DNA from: Branchiostoma lanceolatum
Taxonomy: Eukaryota; Chordata; Leptocardii; Amphioxiformes; Branchiostomatidae
DNA length: 64,000 nucleotides
Direction of reading: 5' to 3'
NCBI RefSeq assembly: GCF_035083965.1
Contig: NC_089728.1
Coordinates: 19,469,955 to 19,533,954, forward strand
Below, piece after piece: positions 11,825 to 25,970 of the stretch. A program made the position numbers and the translations under genes. Position 1 is the first letter of the stretch, and each line of letters begins with the position of its first letter. The notes under the pieces were generated by a model. It was given only the letters and a program-made list of their open reading frames with translations, did no database searches and was not told the DNA's origin.

Positions 11825-12485
11825 ATCCTACTTGACAACCAGCAAATAGAGTATGTCGACAGCTTCACATACATAGGAAGTACTATTACTAGGCACGGTG
11901 GCACAGAAAAGGACGTCAAAACTCGCCTTGGTAAAGCCACGGGAATGTGGCAATACTTAAGGAAAATCTGGCTTTCTAAACAAATCAGCATACCCTTAAA
12001 GTTAAAGCTTTTTCAGTCCATTGTGGTACCGACAGCCATCTACGCATGCGAGACGTGGAAAAGCACCACAGAGACAGTACAAGCTCTAGACACATTCCAA
12101 CGCAAATGTCTGAGATCAATTCTTGGCATTTCATGGCGAGATCATGTTACAAATGAAGAGCTCATGCAAAGAGCAAAAGTCCCCCCACTTAGCACAATTG
12201 TAATGAAAATAAGATTAACCTTTGCCGGACATGCGTGGAGGCTACCAGAGCACAGAACGACTAAAATTGCCTGACCTGGAAACCGAAAGGCACACGTCCA
12301 AGAGGACGGCCTAAGGTCACTCTCAGGCGAACACTGCAAAACGACGGGAAGAAGCTGGGATTACATTCACTGGAGGAAATGGCAGTAGCGGCACAAGACC
12401 GCATCCTTTGGAGAAGAAGTATTCGGAGCCAAGTTGACCTATGCAACAAAGTTGCGGGAGGATCTAAGGTCTAAGGTAAGGTATT
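11825..12485 (+). mobile_element. 5'-truncated LINE fragment (reverse transcriptase C-terminus)
   Basis: One frame from about 11827 through 12274 reads as the post-catalytic part of a non-LTR reverse transcriptase: VDSFTYIGSTITRHGG, VKTRLGKATGMWQYL, PTAIYACETW and TFQRKCLRSILGISW. Further reading to about 12475 shows related but frameshifted sequence. It ends in short CTAAGGT-like repeats, as LINE tails do. It inserted opposite to the host gene in the first intron of paralogue A and is dead. Confidence 0.8.
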
Positions 12486-13992
12486 GAAGAGCAGGTAGGT
12501 GGGTACGGCACAAAATGAGAATAAGTTGTCGCTCTTACGGTTTGATTATTGAATTTATTTTTATTGTCGCATTTCGATGTGATGTGAATCATTATTTGCT
12601 AAACAGACTGTGATACACCCTTTCCTGTTATGTATATGATTTCCCACCTACTTTAGAGCTATTTGGAATAGCAACAAACCATCAACAGCACCAAAATAGC
12701 GTATATTAGTACATGGTAAAGTCCATAGCTAGGCTAGTAATGATCGAAATGTCACAAACATCAGGGGTGGCGTTCAGCTAGTTCTCACACATATTAACAC
12801 ATGATAGACCTGCTTTTCCTAATCAGTTAAGTGCAAAATGTTATTAAATGTTGCATGGCTCTTGTCACCATGTTAACAACCATTATGCTTACAAAGGACC
12901 CCATAACATAATCTGTAATGGTTTGCCCCGTTCCACCTGACGACCAACCAAGGTACACGTACACAATGGGTGCAAGATAACACCTGTTGACCAGGCGCTT
13001 ATCACAACATGACGTGTCGGTCTACAGAAACTTGGCTCCCTTCCATGTTTCACTGCCCCTCCCCTTCTAGAAACAATTCTTATTGATTGCCCCCAATATT
13101 TGAGACACAAAGAGTTGGCAGTCAATAGACATGCAATGGCAAACAAAGGTTAGGCTTATAGCTGACGACAATTTGAAACCCCTGATACTTTTGTGCACGT
13201 TTTAGAAGTGTAGAAGCAAGGTAACCCTGTTACGTCTGTGACGATAGGTTCGCCGTATTGCCATTTCGTTGAAAATCCAACCCAACAAAAACACAAAAAA
13301 GTACGACGAATGTATCACGCAATATTGCTACCTATTCTAATCAAGCCTGGTTACCACCTTTACTAATTTACTGGGGCTCCCATATTCCTAAACAGCTAGA
13401 CCAATTTTAACGTTAGGTATGCTTGAACCTTAGTTTATTCATGACAAGCTCAATCGGCCTGCGGGCTGCTTTTCACTGAGGTTACAGATTAACAAGATAA
13501 AAGACATACTGGTAGTGTCTGAAATCGACCAAAATTCTGTAGGTACATACACACAAAGCATAAGTCATCGCTACATTGCCTTCATCGTTTAGCCCTACTA
13601 ACATACAAATAGCGCCACATAGAGGGATACATAGAATCAATGAGGTTAAAAATCGAATGTAGATCTGGGATAGCTACTACTCAGAAGGTGAACTGACATC
13701 TGGTTATCAACCATTCAATATATTATATGTATAATGACAGCAATGATTCGACCCATGATTGTCTTGACTTCACATTGAGTACGACAAAAGCAAGCTAGAT
13801 ATTGCCTTTAGAATGAATCGGAAATCCCCCACTTGTACCGTGAAAAAAACAGCTTGTCGCGTTCAGTGTGACAGGGGCAGACACGGAAGTGAAAAACGAC
13901 AGGTACCCCGAGTCCCCCATTTACCTGTATCCTTAGCGGACAGGTGCGTTCACCTGCGGCAAAAGTGATCATTTAAAAAGAGCAAAACTCAC
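12486..13992. other. First intron of paralogue A, nothing recognised
   Basis: About 1.5 kb between the LINE fragment and the non-coding first exon. I see no open frame with coding character, no long inverted repeat and no RNA gene. The segment 12890-13060 is slightly GC-richer. Confidence 0.4.
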
Positions 13993-14080
13993 CTGACACA
14001 CGTCAGATTCGAGTGAAGTCGCTAACTTCTCTTTCTTGCTCAGTTTTCCGACGCAGAGCTGACGAAACTCAACTGCACTC
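13993..14080 (-). other. ZNFX1: Predicted non-coding first exon of paralogue A
   Basis: It begins about 30 bp downstream (minus strand) of the TATA box at 14105-14114 and ends at a consensus donor, CAG|GTGAGT (13987-13992). No ATG starts a useful frame. The next exon (11594) carries the start codon. This matches paralogue B, where a TATA-driven untranslated exon also precedes the RG-rich start exon. The start point is inferred from TATA spacing. Confidence 0.6.
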
Positions 14081-14104
14081 TGATCTCGAGGCAGGCTATT
14101 GTTT

Positions 14105-14154
14105 CCTTATATAGCCCAGAGGCTGGTGAGAATGGGTACTTCCCATTACGTCAT
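14105..14154 (-). promoter_or_regulatory. Promoter of paralogue A: ATF site, kB-like site, TATA box
   Basis: Read on the minus strand: ATGACGTAAT (14145-14154, ATF/CRE-like), GGGAAGTACCC (14134-14144, degenerate kB-like), then CTATATAAGG (14105-14114). The same order is found in front of paralogue B, and the ATF-kB pair recurs at 20096-20115 and 37716-37778. Binding is inferred from motif match only. Confidence 0.6.
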
Positions 14155-15174
14155 ACTCATAGTTTCGCAAACGTCACTCTGTTGACCCGGACGCAAACAT
14201 AGCCTTCTGACCTCGGGCTTTTAAAGTATTCTCACTCAAAATTTTAGAATGCTTGCCTTAAAGACGACCAACCAACCTTTAAATACTAGCAGGAATTTTA
14301 ATTGAGAACAAGAAAGAAAAAAAAAGTTCTTGAAAACTTGTCGACGACCTGTCTAAGGTTCGACAGGTGAAACCTGATCTGAGGTCTAGGTGTAAGGATC
14401 AGTAGCGGCGTAAACAGGTCTATTGTTTCTATTGTTTACAGTACTTCTGTGACCCCCGGTTAGTTTCGCAGGTACATATATCACACGGGTACAAGGTTTA
14501 CAAGGGCGATTCAATAAAGATTTCCCATGAAATTTCTTGTTATTATCGGAAGCTGAATTTTCACATGAAGGTTAATACATATTTATAAACCTCACATGGT
14601 TATTCTCATTTCTGAGCTCCCAGTAGATTATTTTTGAACAGATGTTAAGGTAGAGTACATCTCTGCATTAAACACAGTATGCTAACACTTACAGTTAGGT
14701 TGCTGGATTGAATGCAGAGCCGTCATCATTGATTTTGTATACGCTGTTTGCTTTTCTAGACTCATATTTCTTCACAGTTACATGCAATCTTTTAGACACA
14801 TTTGAAGTAATACAGGAACGGAACCTTATTATTCACCCATATGTTGTCCAGTTGTGACGAAAAGGCTGGCCATAGAAGGGAAGGATAGTGGTCGGTCGAG
14901 GGAAGTTGTTTCGTACACACTATCCACTATGTGCCATGCGTCTTTTCAATCAGTTACTGTATTTAGGACGGTTGCAGCTATCGTTATAAGTGGGAAGCAC
15001 AATGGTTAAGTAATTTGAGAGGGTTAACAGGTCATGTTTTGAAACAGTAGACAGTGTCACATGACATTGAAGAAGGATAGTGTTACATACTTGAGTCAAA
15101 GTCGTCAAAAAACAGACGTACGGACAAAACGTTTCACCAACATTTCAGATTTTGAAGGACGCAGAGAAGACGTT
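14155..15174. repeat. Duplicated upstream region of the CTHRC1-like gene
   Basis: Shares blocks with 20090-20600 and 37770-38060: CGTCACTCTGTTGA, TAAAGACGACCA, CGACAGGTGAAACC(T/A)GATCTGAG, AAACAGGTCTATTGTTTC and TTATTATTCACCCATAT. It is the shared intergenic segment of a segmental duplication, between the minus-strand ZNFX1-A promoter and the plus-strand CTHRC1-like gene. The promoter of the latter should lie at about 14900-15150, but I see no clear TATA box there. Confidence 0.65.
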
Positions 15175-17631
<2,457 letters not shown>

Positions 17632-18684
17632 TGAGCTTGTCTGTTGCTATTGGTCAGTTTGTGTCATGTGATACTGTGAAACGGCATTTGCTGTAGATTC
17701 TAAACCTTTGCCTATAAGCTAGTTCACACTTGCGAGTACGCAATCGCGGCGACAGTAATTGTGGGCAATTTGTCAAAGGTGACGGCCCCTAAGGCATAAA
17801 CAAAGCACGTCTGGACATTGTCATGCAAATAAAGACAATGGTTGAGAGGAGACCTCTTTATCCACAATTCCTGTCAACGCGCATGCCTAGTCTAATCTCC
17901 AAGCAGTTTTAAAGACCTGGGTCAGTCTCACTGTTTCTCGCGTTATTTTAGAAAATACATTTACGTATTTCCTGAAGTGTACCCCTATATCTGGTGGTGG
18001 AAAGGACAAAAGATGCATTAGTAGAGCTTCTCATTTTCTACCTCTATCTCTCGTGAAGATAGAAGTAGAAAAGCAGAAAAGGTCACAAAAGATTTACAAA
18101 ACGAGTCTGTTTGCAGATTACTGGCAGTCCTTCATAGAATGCTGGGACGGTGTTTTGATGATACCTGTTTGTTTGTTTGTTTGTTATTTTGTTCTTTACG
18201 CACCCTGCCGTTTTCTGACTGCTGTTGTGTTTTATTGGGTGCCATTTTCTCGGGAATTGAATCTATATGACCTATTACTTTACAATTGTTATTTATTGGA
18301 CTTAACATGATAGGAATGTGATCCATGAGGTAAAAAAAAACATTCAAAAGACAACATAACACGCAAAACTGACGTAATACACTTCTCTGCTAATGACTTT
18401 CCTTTGAACTAATATGAATGAGAGTTTTTGTCGTTCGGTGGTCGCTCAACGATCGTCGCTTCAGGGGAAAGGGGTGTAGTGACAAAAGTGTAGAGTGCAT
18501 ATCTATACATTCTGTACCTTTTCATTGTGAATGCCTTCAGGTGTTTTGATCTGGTGGAATAAAAATGTGTTGAATTAAATCAGTGTTTTTATTCACAGTG
18601 GTTTACGTTGGATACTACATTATCACTAGTTATGGATTTTCCCGTACCGTTAAGTTAATATCTGCCCAGGCAATAATCATTGTG
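17632..18684 (+). other. 3' UTR and downstream region of the CTHRC1-like gene
   Basis: A polyadenylation signal AATAAA lies at 18558-18563. A TTTG microsatellite is at about 18168-18186. The whole stretch has a diverged copy at 35740-36800 that keeps the same signal (GTGGAATAAAAA) and microsatellite, so the untranslated region was duplicated together with the gene. Confidence 0.65.
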
Positions 18685-19057
18685 ATTTGTGATTTTGTGA
18701 TTTATTGAAATTGCAAACGATACAATACACGTGGGACACAGGCAGCTGTTGCTTGTGTCGTGGCCCACACACAAGACAGTGCAAAGCACATAGACCGCAA
18801 ATAAATAAACAGTGGTTAATACAATCTAAAAAGCAGCGTAATAAATATACCTAACTATCACTTCGTATTGCTACTATCACTGGTCCATGCGGCTTCTGGC
18901 CGCCAGAATGTTATCAAGTCTGGGGCCGTTTCTTCTTCGTGCCTGATGCCTCGGCTGAGTGAGAAGGTGAGCCTTGCACGAGTTTTTAAAAGTGCTCAGA
19001 CTGGGCGCTTCCTTCACTATCTGAGGCAACTGGTTCCAGAGTCTGGATGCGTGGGAA
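18685..19057 (-). mobile_element. 5'-truncated LINE 3' end with target duplication
   Basis: On the minus strand a short frame reads SHASRLWNQLPQIV and APSLSTFKNSCKAHLL, the typical C-terminus of CR1/L2-like reverse transcriptases. An untranslated tail follows, ending in AATCACA-type repeats. ATTGTG flanks it (18679-18684 and 19058-19063). The duplicated segment at about 36820 has the empty site AATCATTGTGGTATT, so insertion came after the segmental duplication. Confidence 0.82.
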
Positions 19058-19063
19058 ATTGTG

Positions 19064-20095
19064 GTATTTATATCTATCAAATTTGACTTTACATGATATC
19101 GAACACCAAATATTATAGCAGTAAATATCCAAGGGGCTGATAGGAGTTGGGACTCCCCCTACGTCATATCTTCGTAGTGGCCATACAAATAGGAACTTTT
19201 AGACCATTGTTTATTTCAGGCTCAATGGTCCATCTTGACAAACGCATACACATAGGCAAACACACCTAGAAAATATTGCTAAATATCTAAAGTTGGTTGT
19301 ATACCTCAAGTAAGGCCCTCTTACCGAGGACGGACTAGTCGACAGTAGTGTCGCCAAAAAGGACTGGAAGGGAAGGCCTCCGAACGGAACAGCAGCTAAA
19401 TGATATCATTCCTAGACCCTAACAGTCAAGAGACAAACGATTACATCAATTTCTGGCGCTTGGCGTCAAAGGTGTCCACACACATATGCAGAAAAATGTC
19501 ACTATTGCTAGTGCTTCTCGGTTGAGGCAACAGAATTTTCAAACCGTCGTGGCAGGCAACCCGTAATCTAAGCCACTTCGTCTGTGCTTGCTTTTACCGA
19601 AATGTATGTTAAAGATACCACCATAAAGCAACCAGATAGTCGATCTGGGCTTCTTGGTGGTAAATCTACATTAAGTCAGTGTGAGAGAGCACTCTAGAAA
19701 TGTAAAGAAGTATCAATATTTAAACTTTAACAAAAGGCGTCTTACGATTGTTCATCGTTACCAATTATCCCTAACTACCGTACAATGGTGCAGTGAACGA
19801 TCATATGTTTGCTTGCGCACGATGGTCGCCCGTCTGCCCCCACCCTAGGCCTGTCCAACGTTGTACATGTCACCGACAAATCTTCGGAAATGTAGTTAAT
19901 AGTTATGATGTTGCTGCTGTAAAAGGGTCGTGAGTCGTCGTCATTGAAAAAAAATCATTTCGAAATGGGAGCGAAATGAGCATCAAAACAGTTTGCAGCT
20001 CCGAGATCGCTACTTCGTATGACGTGTACGTGTCAAGTGATCTGATGACGTAAAAATATTATGCTGTAACGTAACGAATCAGGCTACCGGCTAAG
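19064..20095. repeat. Segmental duplication block, matching 36830-37700
   Basis: Colinear similarity includes TTTGACTTTACATGATA, TTGCTTTTACCGA(A/C)ATGTAT, CTTACGATTGTTCATCGTT, AATG(T/A)AAAGAAGT and TCGTGGGTCGTC-like sequence. It carries no open frame of coding character in either copy, so it is intergenic DNA of the duplicated unit. Confidence 0.7.
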
Positions 20096-20115
20096 GGGGA
20101 TTCCCATTACGTCAT
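20044..20115. promoter_or_regulatory. ATF and kB sites of the second duplicated unit
   Basis: TGATGACGTAA at 20044-20053, then GGGGATTCCC (20096-20105), a perfect palindromic kB match, directly followed by ATTACGTCAT (20106-20115). It is homologous to 14134-14154 and 37759-37778. No TATA box follows on the minus strand, and no gene is left on either side. Confidence 0.5.
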
Positions 20116-20603
20116 AGTTTGTCGATGACTTGACTGTTCAATGGTGCATAGATGAAACCTGATCTGAGGGCAAGGTGTAAAGACCGGCGTAAACAGGTCT
20201 ATTGTTTCTATTGTTTACAATACTACACCGGCTTCTTTCGCAGGTATATGTACAAGGCTAACGAGAGCCGTTTAATAAAGATTTCCACTGATTAGCTTCT
20301 TGTCATTGTCGGATGTTCACATTATTCTCTATTGACTATGCACAATACCGTATCTTTATAATTCACATTGTTATTCCTATTTCTAAGCTCCCAGCCGTTT
20401 CTATTTTTACAGATACTAAGGTAAAGTAGAAGGTTATTATATGCTCGATTGAATGCAGATTGGTCATCGGAATCTTCTATACGCTGGCTGTACATTAAAA
20501 TCTACCCAGTTACAATCATCAATTTTCTAGACATATTCGCGGTAATACAGGAACGAGGTTTTATTATTCACCCATATATTTCCCAGTTGATGACGAAAAG
20601 TTT

Positions 20604-20878
20604 CCTATTTGTCATGCGCAGTCATAGGTCCTCCGGAATGGGTGATGCGGAAATTGCCGTCTGGAGCCTAAAGATTCATATCGGCGGAGGCGAACGCCCC
20701 TGAGCGGATATCTATGCCCCCGGAGAAAATGTCCAGGGGTTTGGGTGGGTGGGTCGCTTCAGACTCCATCGGCGGGCGGAGGCCTATAACTAACACCCGG
20801 GTGTGGTTACACGTTGCCTTATATAGTGTGAAGGTATCACCTGATTCCATCTGACCAATGGCTGCGCTTGACAAATAG
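20604..20878. mobile_element. Short TIR element (275 bp) with an internal promoter
   Basis: Inverted ends CCTATTTGTCATGCGCAG and, read inward from the right, CTATTTGTCAAGCGCAG. TTT precedes it (20601-20603) and follows it (20879-20881). It is an internally deleted relative of the adjacent long element (20882-24700), sharing both ends. On the minus strand the right end carries ATTGG (20856-20860) and CTATATAAGG (20818-20827). Confidence 0.75.
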
Positions 20879-21630
20879 TTTCCTATTTGTCATGCGCAGT
20901 CATAGGTCCTCCGGAATGGGTGATGCGGAAATTGCCGTCTTCCGCCAATGCTGTATCTGTCAGTCTACCTACCTTTTACTTTCATCACAACGTCACATAT
21001 ATCCCTTACTGACTCTATGCTATCCTTCTGCAACTGATATCTCATTCCCTCCCCTCACTCATCCTCTAATCTTCGCCCCTATTGCTCAAAGTACATATTG
21101 CCATCCCCTTTGATAAATTGATAAAGACTCATGTTCAATGTGCCTTAATCTCACTCGAATTACTTCAACAACTTCAGCAATAAGTTAACCTGGATATTGC
21201 TTTCTATTTTTCTTCCCATTCTCAATTCTCCATTATAACATCGAATATGTCTTAATCCAAAATTGAAGGGAGGGAATAAACATTACTGTTTCCCTTAAAG
21301 GTGAAGAAAAATAAGCGATGACGAAAATTTTTGGCTGATGACTATCGAACGTTGAATAAACTAAATCAAGTTAGTTAACACATCACTAATTACAGTATAC
21401 TTATAAACGTGTACACGTACCCACAGCCAAATCAAAACATATATATATAACTATACATAAATACGCGTAAACGTACCTCAGTACATATGCGTACAATTAT
21501 TGATGACAAAATATAGAATACCACAGGCAGATAAACAGACTTTTAATAAGTATGCCCAAGGAAGGACAAACTTGATGCGAATTTACAAACTCATCAAATA
21601 TAATTATATGTTATCAAGCCCTTGAAAAGA

Positions 21631-21717
21631 CTAGACCTCCCTCAGTAGCCGCATGGTGGTTTGTTCTGTTTCTCTTTGCTCAAGATGTTCCGTGCGTTCC
21701 ATTAACGCTTGCATTTC
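21631..21717 (-). CDS. Candidate terminal exon of the same cargo gene
   Basis: An acceptor TTTTAACAG is followed by 28 codons (EMQALMERTEHLEQRE..., helix-forming and Glu-rich) and a stop TAG at 21631-21633. It lies downstream, on the same strand, of the exon-like stretches at 23110-23822. It would suit a coiled-coil C-terminus. Joining it to them is speculative. Confidence 0.25.
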   Translation of the reverse strand, partial: EMQALMERTEHLEQRETEQTTMRLLREV

Positions 21718-22039
21718 CTGTTAAAACAATGCAAATAAAAGAAAACAAGAATACAAAACACCTCCTGTTATCATTACACATTATACAACAATGCACTTTT
21801 GCTAATCTAACGCCGGGCAAAAGGAATTACTGAAACTTTCTCGATAAAGCATTGCCAGTCTCTAAATACCGGAACAAAAACACAAAATCTCCTCACATAA
21901 CACTCGGCCGAAACGTAAATAAAATAACACTGTGTCGAACAGGTAACACTTCACCTGGTGAAACGTCTTGCTAACAACGCTCATTCACAGCTGAATAAAC
22001 GTTAATACTGAAAAAAAAGACACATAAAACATAAAAATT

Positions 22040-22710
22040 ACTGCCTTAACGGGGACACATGCACACCGCAACAATAACACGTACCCCGTTCGACCAAGTG
22101 TCGAATCGGGAAATAATACAACACTCCCACTTGGCTTAATGCCTTACCGGGAACACATGTACACAACAACACATACCCTGTTCGACCAAGTGTCGAACCC
22201 GGAAAAAACACTCCCACTTCGCTTAATGCCTTACCGGGAACACATGTACACAACAACACATACCCTGTTCGACAAAGTGCCGAACCCGGGAAATAACACT
22301 CCCACTTGGCTTAATGCCTTACCGGGAACACATGTACACAACAACACATACCCTGTTCGACAAAGTGCCGAACCCGGGAAATAACACTCCCGCTTGGCTT
22401 AATTAATGCCTTACCGGGAACACATGTACACAACAACACATACCCTGTTCGACAAAGTGCCGAACCCGGGAAATAACACTCCCACTTGGCTTAATGCCTT
22501 ACCGGGAACACATGTACACAACAACACATACCCTGTTCGACAAAGTGCCGAACCCGGGAAATAACACTCCCGCTTGGCTTAATGCCTTACCGGGAACACA
22601 TGTACACAACAACACATACCCTGTTCGACAAAGTGCCGAACCCGGAAAATAACACTCCCGCTTGGCTTAATGCCTTACCGGGAACACATGCACACATTAA
22701 CACATACACA
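22040..22710. repeat. Minisatellite, ~86-92 bp unit, about 7-8 copies
   Basis: Each unit contains TTACCGGGAACACATGTACA, ACAACACATACCCTGTTCGA and AACACTCCCACTTGGCTTAA. Units start near 22147, 22235, 22321, 22413, 22499, 22591 and 22677. The edge units are more diverged. Each holds the small dyad GTTCGACAAAGTGCCGAAC. It is part of the long TIR element. Confidence 0.85.
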
Positions 22711-23576
22711 AAATAACACATACTCACCTGCCAAAACCGGGACACACAACAGGGAAAATTACGAAATGCAGAAGTAAATAAACAACAACGAAAACATTCA
22801 CAACGTAAAAGGGGAAAGCAAAACAACAATCAAATATTTTGTCAAAACATTAGAGAAACGCAATCACGACAAAAAAAAAAAAATATTACAGAGCTCAACA
22901 AGGCAATGATAATTTCGTCATAACTCATGTAAATCAAAACTAGAGAGGGCGACACGAAACTGTAGGGATCTCTTGTGAGAAAGCGTACACCTCAGTCTTT
23001 TCCACACTCCAAACCCTTGGAATATACCAACAAGGAAACCAAACTACCAGGTGTGCACAAAAACTGGCTACCACTAGGGTGAGACTGGCGTGATAGGGAC
23101 GTCAGACACCTTGGGTTGCCTCGTCGCATGTCGATGGAAATGCCTGAGATAGAGCGGGCTCATGGGACGGTGAAGCTCTGGCATGATGCCTGCATGGCGC
23201 TTGGTAGCCGTTGGCAGGATCCCTTGGGTTGCCCGGGCGCATCATCGGTCGAGGGAACTGCCGGAGGTAGAACGGGCTCGTGGGACAGTGGAGCCTGCAT
23301 AGCCAAAACACATTGAAGAGAACTGAGAGATGTGTCCCAAAACACAAGGTAACAAGACAACGGAAAACAATGTCAAATCCTTGCATGTCCTGAACCACAC
23401 TGCCCGGGCCTCAAGGGACCACAACGTGCCGATAACATGACTATCCCGGGCCAGCCATACAACATCCAGCACCCATACAGAATCTCACAATCAATCGTGT
23501 AACGTCTGAAATAAATTCAACCGAAAACAAACAAAAGAAATCCTCGATAACGGGAAGTGTTTACCGCCTACTCTAC

Positions 23577-23822
23577 CGGGAAATCGGGAATCTGAGTGAG
23601 GGCGCACGGCTCCACTGCTTGCCGGATGGCCAAGGTGACTCCTCGTTAAGGTCCCGCAGTGTGACGACCTGGTCTAACGCCTGAGCTGTCCCTCGCTGGA
23701 CCAGACCACTCGTCGCCGCCGTCGGACCCGGGGCTGGTGCCTGATGTACCGGAGCCGCTATTACCTGACTGGAGCCGTTCGAGAGGCCAGGCTTGACATT
23801 GCTGTACCTCGCACACAAACAC
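23577..23822 (-). CDS. Candidate exon, Pro/Ala/Ser/Gln-rich, in the long TIR element
   Basis: Follows acceptor TTATTCAG and ends at CCCG|GTAGAG. One frame reads SNVKPGLSNGSS, APVHQAPAPGPTAATSG and LDQVVTLRDLNEESPWP, GC-rich and unlike its AT-rich surroundings. A neighbouring exon-like stretch at 23110-23294 (acceptor CTATGCAG, donor CCCAAG|GTGTCT) encodes a duplicated SHEPVLPPAVPSTDDA / SHEPALSQAFPSTCDE motif. I know no matching family. It may be captured host sequence or a transposon gag-like protein. Confidence 0.25.
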
Positions 23823-24638
23823 CTGAATAATAACAGACATGAGGAAGAAAAACAATGGCATTCCCACGTGCAGCCAGGTGTCGCATACCTGTAACCAGTT
23901 TGCAGGAACAGACTACACAAGGAAACAAAACGCCCGTAAAATGCAACGAACGAGTGCACGAAAAAATCGAATAGTCCTGGCCTCGTGGCAGTAGCTTCCC
24001 GAAGTTTAACCTGCTAAGTTCCTAAAATATCTACAAACAAACGTAGATTAGACATATCCTGCTATCCAAACATTCAGCGAGTGTCTACGAGTGAGCGGCG
24101 TCCACTGAAAAAAGAACGTAAATTAATTAGGCCACACGTGTTGGAGCACCTGGCCGCGTGTCAGCGTGGCTGGAAGAGAACAAAGGAGGACAAAGGAAAT
24201 GACCAAATAGCACGAGAATATAACTCCGGCTGTCTCTAATCAAGCAAAATCTTGCGCAACTGTTGAACAACAAATAAAAAACCCACCAAAGACTAGAGTC
24301 TCTCGAACACAGCTTTTCAAAGATAGGATAAAGCAACACGTGGAGAAGCAAAAAAAAAAAAAAAAATCGACACAACTAGAAAATAAATGCTTAAACTTTC
24401 ACCCCTACCAGTTCATATAACCACTAAGAAACCTATCCTTCCCCTTCGAAAAGAAGGGACAACGGAGAGCAAGCTGCCGTACAGACGTGCCCGAACGCCT
24501 TCGCGGCTTGCAGACAAATTTCCTCGGCTTCGCTTGCTGGACAATTTCTCCGGGTGGTTGATCTCGTAGACGAAGAGCTAGGGACTCCGTCGGCGGGCGG
24601 AGGCCTATAACTAACACCCGGGTGTGGTTACACGTTGC

Positions 24639-24680
24639 CTTATATAGTGTGAAGGTATCACCTGATTCCATCTGACCAAT
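24639..24680 (-). promoter_or_regulatory. Pol II promoter in the transposon end (ATTGG box plus TATA)
   Basis: Minus strand: ATTGG (24676-24680, NF-Y type), then CTATATAAGG (24639-24648) about 30 bp later. Transcription would start near 24610 and run into the element. The identical block lies in the short element at 20818-20860. Activity is inferred. Confidence 0.5.
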
Positions 24681-25001
24681 GGCTGCGCTTGACAAATAGG
24701 TTTGATAAAAGAGAAGGATAGTGGTCTGTTGGGGCAAGCGTACAACCGTGGTTTCGCACGCACAAGCAGTGTAGTGCACTGAGTTGGGCCACCCTGGCTA
24801 AATAAAACAGAAACAAACAATCCGAACAAAGTTATATATAATGTAACACGTGTCGCTTTTCGTTTTTCCCAGTTGACGGCCTGTGCTTCAACCTGCAGGC
24901 CGGGCCTGTGACCGGAGTAGGGGGAGGCTCGAGCCGAAGTGCCACCGTCTCTCGTGACACCGTCCCTCGTGACACCGTCGCTCGTGACACCGGAAATAGG
25001 A

Positions 25002-25970
25002 ATGTTACATTACAGCAATGGGGGACGTAACACTTTGTATGGGGTCACTGGCCTTATGAATTCTTTTATTCAAAATGGTGTACCAACTTAGTCAATTGTT
25101 CGAATGTATTCTTTCACGTTTCAATGTTTGTACTCAAAGCGGAGTTATGAAAATACATATACGGAGATTATTTACTCTTTATTCTGACGTATAAATGTAT
25201 TATAGTTTTCGATCTGTTTGTACAATTCTTCATCGTTTGCCCTTTTTTTTTTTACGTCACGGAAAGGAAACTCACCAGTCCCGTGTTTTCAAAAAGGCCG
25301 TATCACAGAAACAATATGTTTTTTTTTAAATCTATTTGGTTGCTAATCGGACGATATGCTAAAGAGGACTGTTTTCATAAGCTATACACGAAAAAATCAC
25401 AAGGGTGAGGTATCTCTTATTTGATTTATGTACTTGTCGTCGAGTAGGGATAGGATAGGAATGTTTCATTAACCCTATCCAGACCCTATGGCTAAAAGTG
25501 CCCGTGCCAACTTTGACATCGTATTACTGCCAAACGATGTATGCTAGGACTCCCAAACTTTGTGGCTTTTCCTAAAGTTTTCTTGGGAACAATTTTATAA
25601 TAATGGTTTAAGTTTATAATTTTTCATGTTGCCATGGCAACAGGTTTCTGACCAAAAAAGCCCAGTCTGGATCGGGTTAAAGCGATGGGGGACGTAAAGC
25701 TTTGTATGAGGTCACTGGCCTTCTTTTATTCACTGACGACAAACGAAATGTTTGAGATGATGGAATGGTGTACCAACTTATTTAATTCTTAGAATGTATT
25801 GTTGCACTTTTCGATGTTTTGTACTCAAACGGAGTTATGAAAAAACATACAGATAAAGGAGATTATTTATTCCTATTGTTTTCGATCTGTTTGTGCAATT
25901 TTTTATCGTTTGCCCTTCTTGATTTTTTCTTAAGTAAAAAGGAAACTCGTCAGTCATCAAGGAAAAAAGT
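25002..25970. repeat. Tandem duplication (~455 bp) with a TTAA element in the second copy
   Basis: Copies share ATGGGGGACGTAA, TGGTGTACCAACTTA, TTTTCGATCTGTTTGT and ATCGTTTGCCCTT. Copy 2 is interrupted at CATTA by the 204-bp TTAA element (25473-25676); copy 1 keeps the uninterrupted site GTTACATTACAGC. It lies within the 10.7-kb insertion. Confidence 0.75.
25473..25676. mobile_element. Short TTAA element, internally deleted relative of 7042-7965
   Basis: TTAA at 25469-25472 and 25677-25680. The ends are CCCTATCCAGACC and, read inward from the right, CCCGATCCAGACTGGGC. The interior matches the first 200 bp of the longer copy (GCCAACTTTGACATCGTA, GTTGCCATGGCAAC). Confidence 0.78.

Larger units (their letters stand above)
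20882..24700 (-). mobile_element. Long non-autonomous TIR element with promoter, minisatellite and gene-like cargo
   Basis: 3.8 kb bounded by the same inverted ends as the 275-bp neighbour and by TTT on both sides (20879-20881 and 24701-24703). The right 108 bp (24593-24700) are near-identical to 20771-20878. It holds a ~90-bp minisatellite (22040-22710) and several minus-strand stretches with splice signals (24400-24610, 23577-23822, 23110-23294, 21631-21717). No transposase is seen. The equivalent uninterrupted sequence exists at 14860-14900. A 3-bp TTT duplication is compatible with the PIF/Harbinger group, but the superfamily is unresolved. Confidence 0.65.

Noticed and set aside
18053-18362. 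Short open frames after the CTHRC1-like gene
   Set aside because: They overlap a TTTG microsatellite and 3' UTR, and are broken in the duplicated copy at 36180-36420.
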